Shown one piece after another: positions 5,193 through 5,707 of a DNA stretch of 5,707 nt. Both the position numbers and the translations under genes were made by a program. The notes under the pieces were generated by a model that ran no database searches, had not been told where the DNA came from, and was given only the letters and a program-made list of their open reading frames with translations. The DNA lies in contig JBKQIY010000024.1 of NCBI GenBank assembly GCA_052148155.1, positions 1-5,707 of the forward strand, given 5' to 3'. This DNA comes from JBBQER01 sp052148155. Its GTDB lineage: Bacteria > Actinomycetota > Acidimicrobiia > IMCC26256 > PALSA-610. Positions within the stretch are counted from its first letter, which is position 1. Each line of letters opens with the position of its first letter.

Positions 5193-5447
5193 ATGCGGCG
5201 GGTCCTACTTGTTGTGGTGGGCTTACTTACCAGCTTGTTGCTCGTGTCGTCGCCTGCCGCTGATGCCTCGACCGCTTGGTCGATCGTCGCCGGTCCGAGC
5301 GGCGAGACACGAACGCGGACACCGGAGCGGCGACCATCACACACACCAACACGCCGACAACCGCGCTCAACAGACCCCGACGTACCAACCGATACCTACC
5401 AGCCGAGGACATGCACGAAGCGTACGTCCGATCCGCGGGCTCGTTAA
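5193..5447 (+). pseudogene. Truncated secreted protein (signal peptide only)
   Basis: ATG 5193, with GGGGTGG ending two bases upstream, opens an 84-residue frame. Residues 1-25 are a textbook Sec signal: MRRVLLVVVGLLTSLLLV, then SSPAADA with an AxA cleavage site before S26. The mature part begins STAWSIVAGPSGE, reminiscent of the start of actinobacterial secreted beta-repeat proteins with WSIVPSP-type repeats (an association from memory). After about 5306 the frame becomes Arg/Thr/Pro-rich (TRTRTPERRPSHTPTRRQPR) with A-ending codons, unlike a folded protein. It is therefore probably the 5' end of a gene whose body is gone, ending where a minus-strand signal-peptide frame comes the other way. 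A start at ATG 5166 is also open, but 5193 gives the better signal peptide. Confidence 0.42.
5227..5412 (-). pseudogene. Possible truncated secreted protein facing the 5193 frame
   Basis: From ATG 5412 the minus strand encodes 61 residues opening with a signal-like segment: MSSAGRYRLVRRG, then hydrophobic LLSAVVGVLVCVMVAA and PVSA before F34, a plausible AxA-like (VSA) cleavage site. After about residue 41 it turns into Arg/Ser-rich sequence opposite the plus-strand signal-peptide gene. No clear ribosome site precedes the ATG. It cannot be real together with an upstream extension of the 5411 plus-strand frame; its third positions line up with those of that frame, so codon bias cannot decide. 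The alternative is that the hydrophobic run is only an antisense shadow of Thr/Asn-rich codons. Confidence 0.3.
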
Positions 5448-5602
5448 CGGCCCTCTCGCAACATGCGGGCTACGACACCGCATCGACGGCGCGGGTCACC
5501 CGAGTGCTCATCAATGTCTCCCGGCGGACAGCCGCCGAGATTTACCCACGCGGGACACTGGCAGCATCCGATACTGAAACGTCGAGCCGCTCAAGGCTTT
5601 AG
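5411..5602 (+). CDS. Small hypothetical protein, possibly helix-turn-helix
   Basis: ATG 5411 gives 63 residues: MHEAYVRSAGSLTALSQHAG, then YDTASTARVTRVLINVSRRT and a polar tail ending at TAG 5602. The central SLTALSQHAGYDTASTARVTRVL has the shape of a helix-turn-helix (small residue and Gly in the turn, recognition helix beginning TASTA), but it is short and I cannot place it in a family. GAGG lies only 2 bases before the ATG, which is poor spacing, and the frame is open upstream, so it may be the remainder of a longer protein. Repeat copy 3 falls inside it (around VTRVLINVSRR), which argues against its being an intact old gene. It could be a chance frame. Confidence 0.28.
   Translation: MHEAYVRSAGSLTALSQHAGYDTASTARVTRVLINVSRRTAAEIYPRGTLAASDTETSSRSRL
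5470..5511 (-). other. Start-like site: Shine-Dalgarno plus ATG with 13 codons
   Basis: On the minus strand GGGAG lies 6 bases before an ATG at 5511, followed by MSTRVTRAVDAVS and a TAG. Ten of the twelve codons after the ATG end in G or C. It looks like a genuine translation start whose gene ends after 13 codons, and it lies within repeat copy 3. In the other two copies the same register reads STGV and STWV, but the ATG is replaced by ACG or AGG. It may be a leader peptide or a relic of a gene start. Confidence 0.22.
5496..5526. repeat. Imperfect direct repeat, copy 3 of 3
   Basis: The plus strand reads CACCCGAGTGCTC (5497-5509), 12 of 13 bases as in copy 2, then after 8 bases CTCCCGGCG (5518-5526), identical to copy 1. 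It begins about 415 bases after copy 2. It is less well conserved in the middle, where AAACCA is replaced by CAATGT. Confidence 0.5.
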
Positions 5603-5707
5603 CCCGGATCCACCGATCGTGTTGTGTGTTGGGTGGCGCGTATCCGCGAAGAATGCCCTCCGAGCAGGGATGATGACGGTTACCAGACCAACATCGTTCC
5701 CGTTCAG
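5603..5707. other. Window end, possible gene start at 5670
   Basis: No supported feature is visible. Two adjacent ATG codons (5670 and 5673, AGGG just before) open a frame reading MMTVTRPTSFPF that leaves the window after 12 codons. Too little is present to call it a gene. Confidence 0.15.

Noticed and set aside
4380..5600. Integron cassette array with attC sites
   Set aside because: The spacing of small genes and repeats suggested cassettes, but the repeats lack paired RYYYAAC and GTTRRRY core sites (CGTTAAAA in copy 1 is a near miss not kept in the others) and no integrase gene is present.
5609..5643. Inverted repeat CCACC / GGTGG with outer GGAT / ATCC near the window end
   Set aside because: The stem is interrupted by a 5-base bulge and a long loop, has no T run, and is within chance expectation.

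Overview
The window is a high-GC stretch of bacterial DNA. Gene content points to Actinomycetota: two short ECF-type sigma factors, each translationally coupled to a large single-span membrane protein with an extracytoplasmic sensor-like part, one resembling the actinobacterial LppX/LprG lipoprotein fold and the other ending in a DUF4232-like domain. The wording of the second sigma factor reminds me of Acidimicrobiia, but that is an impression from memory, not a result.

Layout. Positions 44-2021 (minus strand) hold pair 1: ECF sigma factor (1536-2021), then its membrane partner (44-1543), overlapping by 8 bases. Positions 2022-2675 are a roughly 650-base divergent intergenic region with candidate promoters, a perfect 14-bp palindrome, an 11-bp-period repeat, a perfect 10-bp tandem duplication and one possible 23-residue ORF. 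Positions 2676-4374 (plus strand) hold pair 2: a second ECF sigma factor (2676-3140), then its membrane partner (3130-4374), overlapping by 11 bases. The two pairs lie back to back and share one plan: sigma factor, overlapping start, basic juxtamembrane stretch, one TM helix, an outer domain with two cysteines, then an outer domain with four cysteines. Neither partner has a recognisable zinc anti-sigma (HxxxCxxC) motif. The simplest reading is two parallel envelope-sensing sigma/regulator switches; regulation of each sigma by its partner is inferred from coupling and topology.

Positions 4375-5707 look different: short, poorly matched coding fragments. One convincing uncharacterised minus-strand gene (4655-5092) is followed by a short TM protein (4339-4572) that appears to have lost its end where it meets the start of a plus-strand lipoprotein (from 4392). 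At about 5300 two signal-peptide-bearing starts again face each other. Three imperfect copies of a roughly 31-bp direct repeat (4604-4639, 5080-5110, 5496-5526) are spread through this part at about 450-bp spacing. I read it as a rearranged, decaying region. The repeat and the two head-on junctions are the least explained signals in the window.
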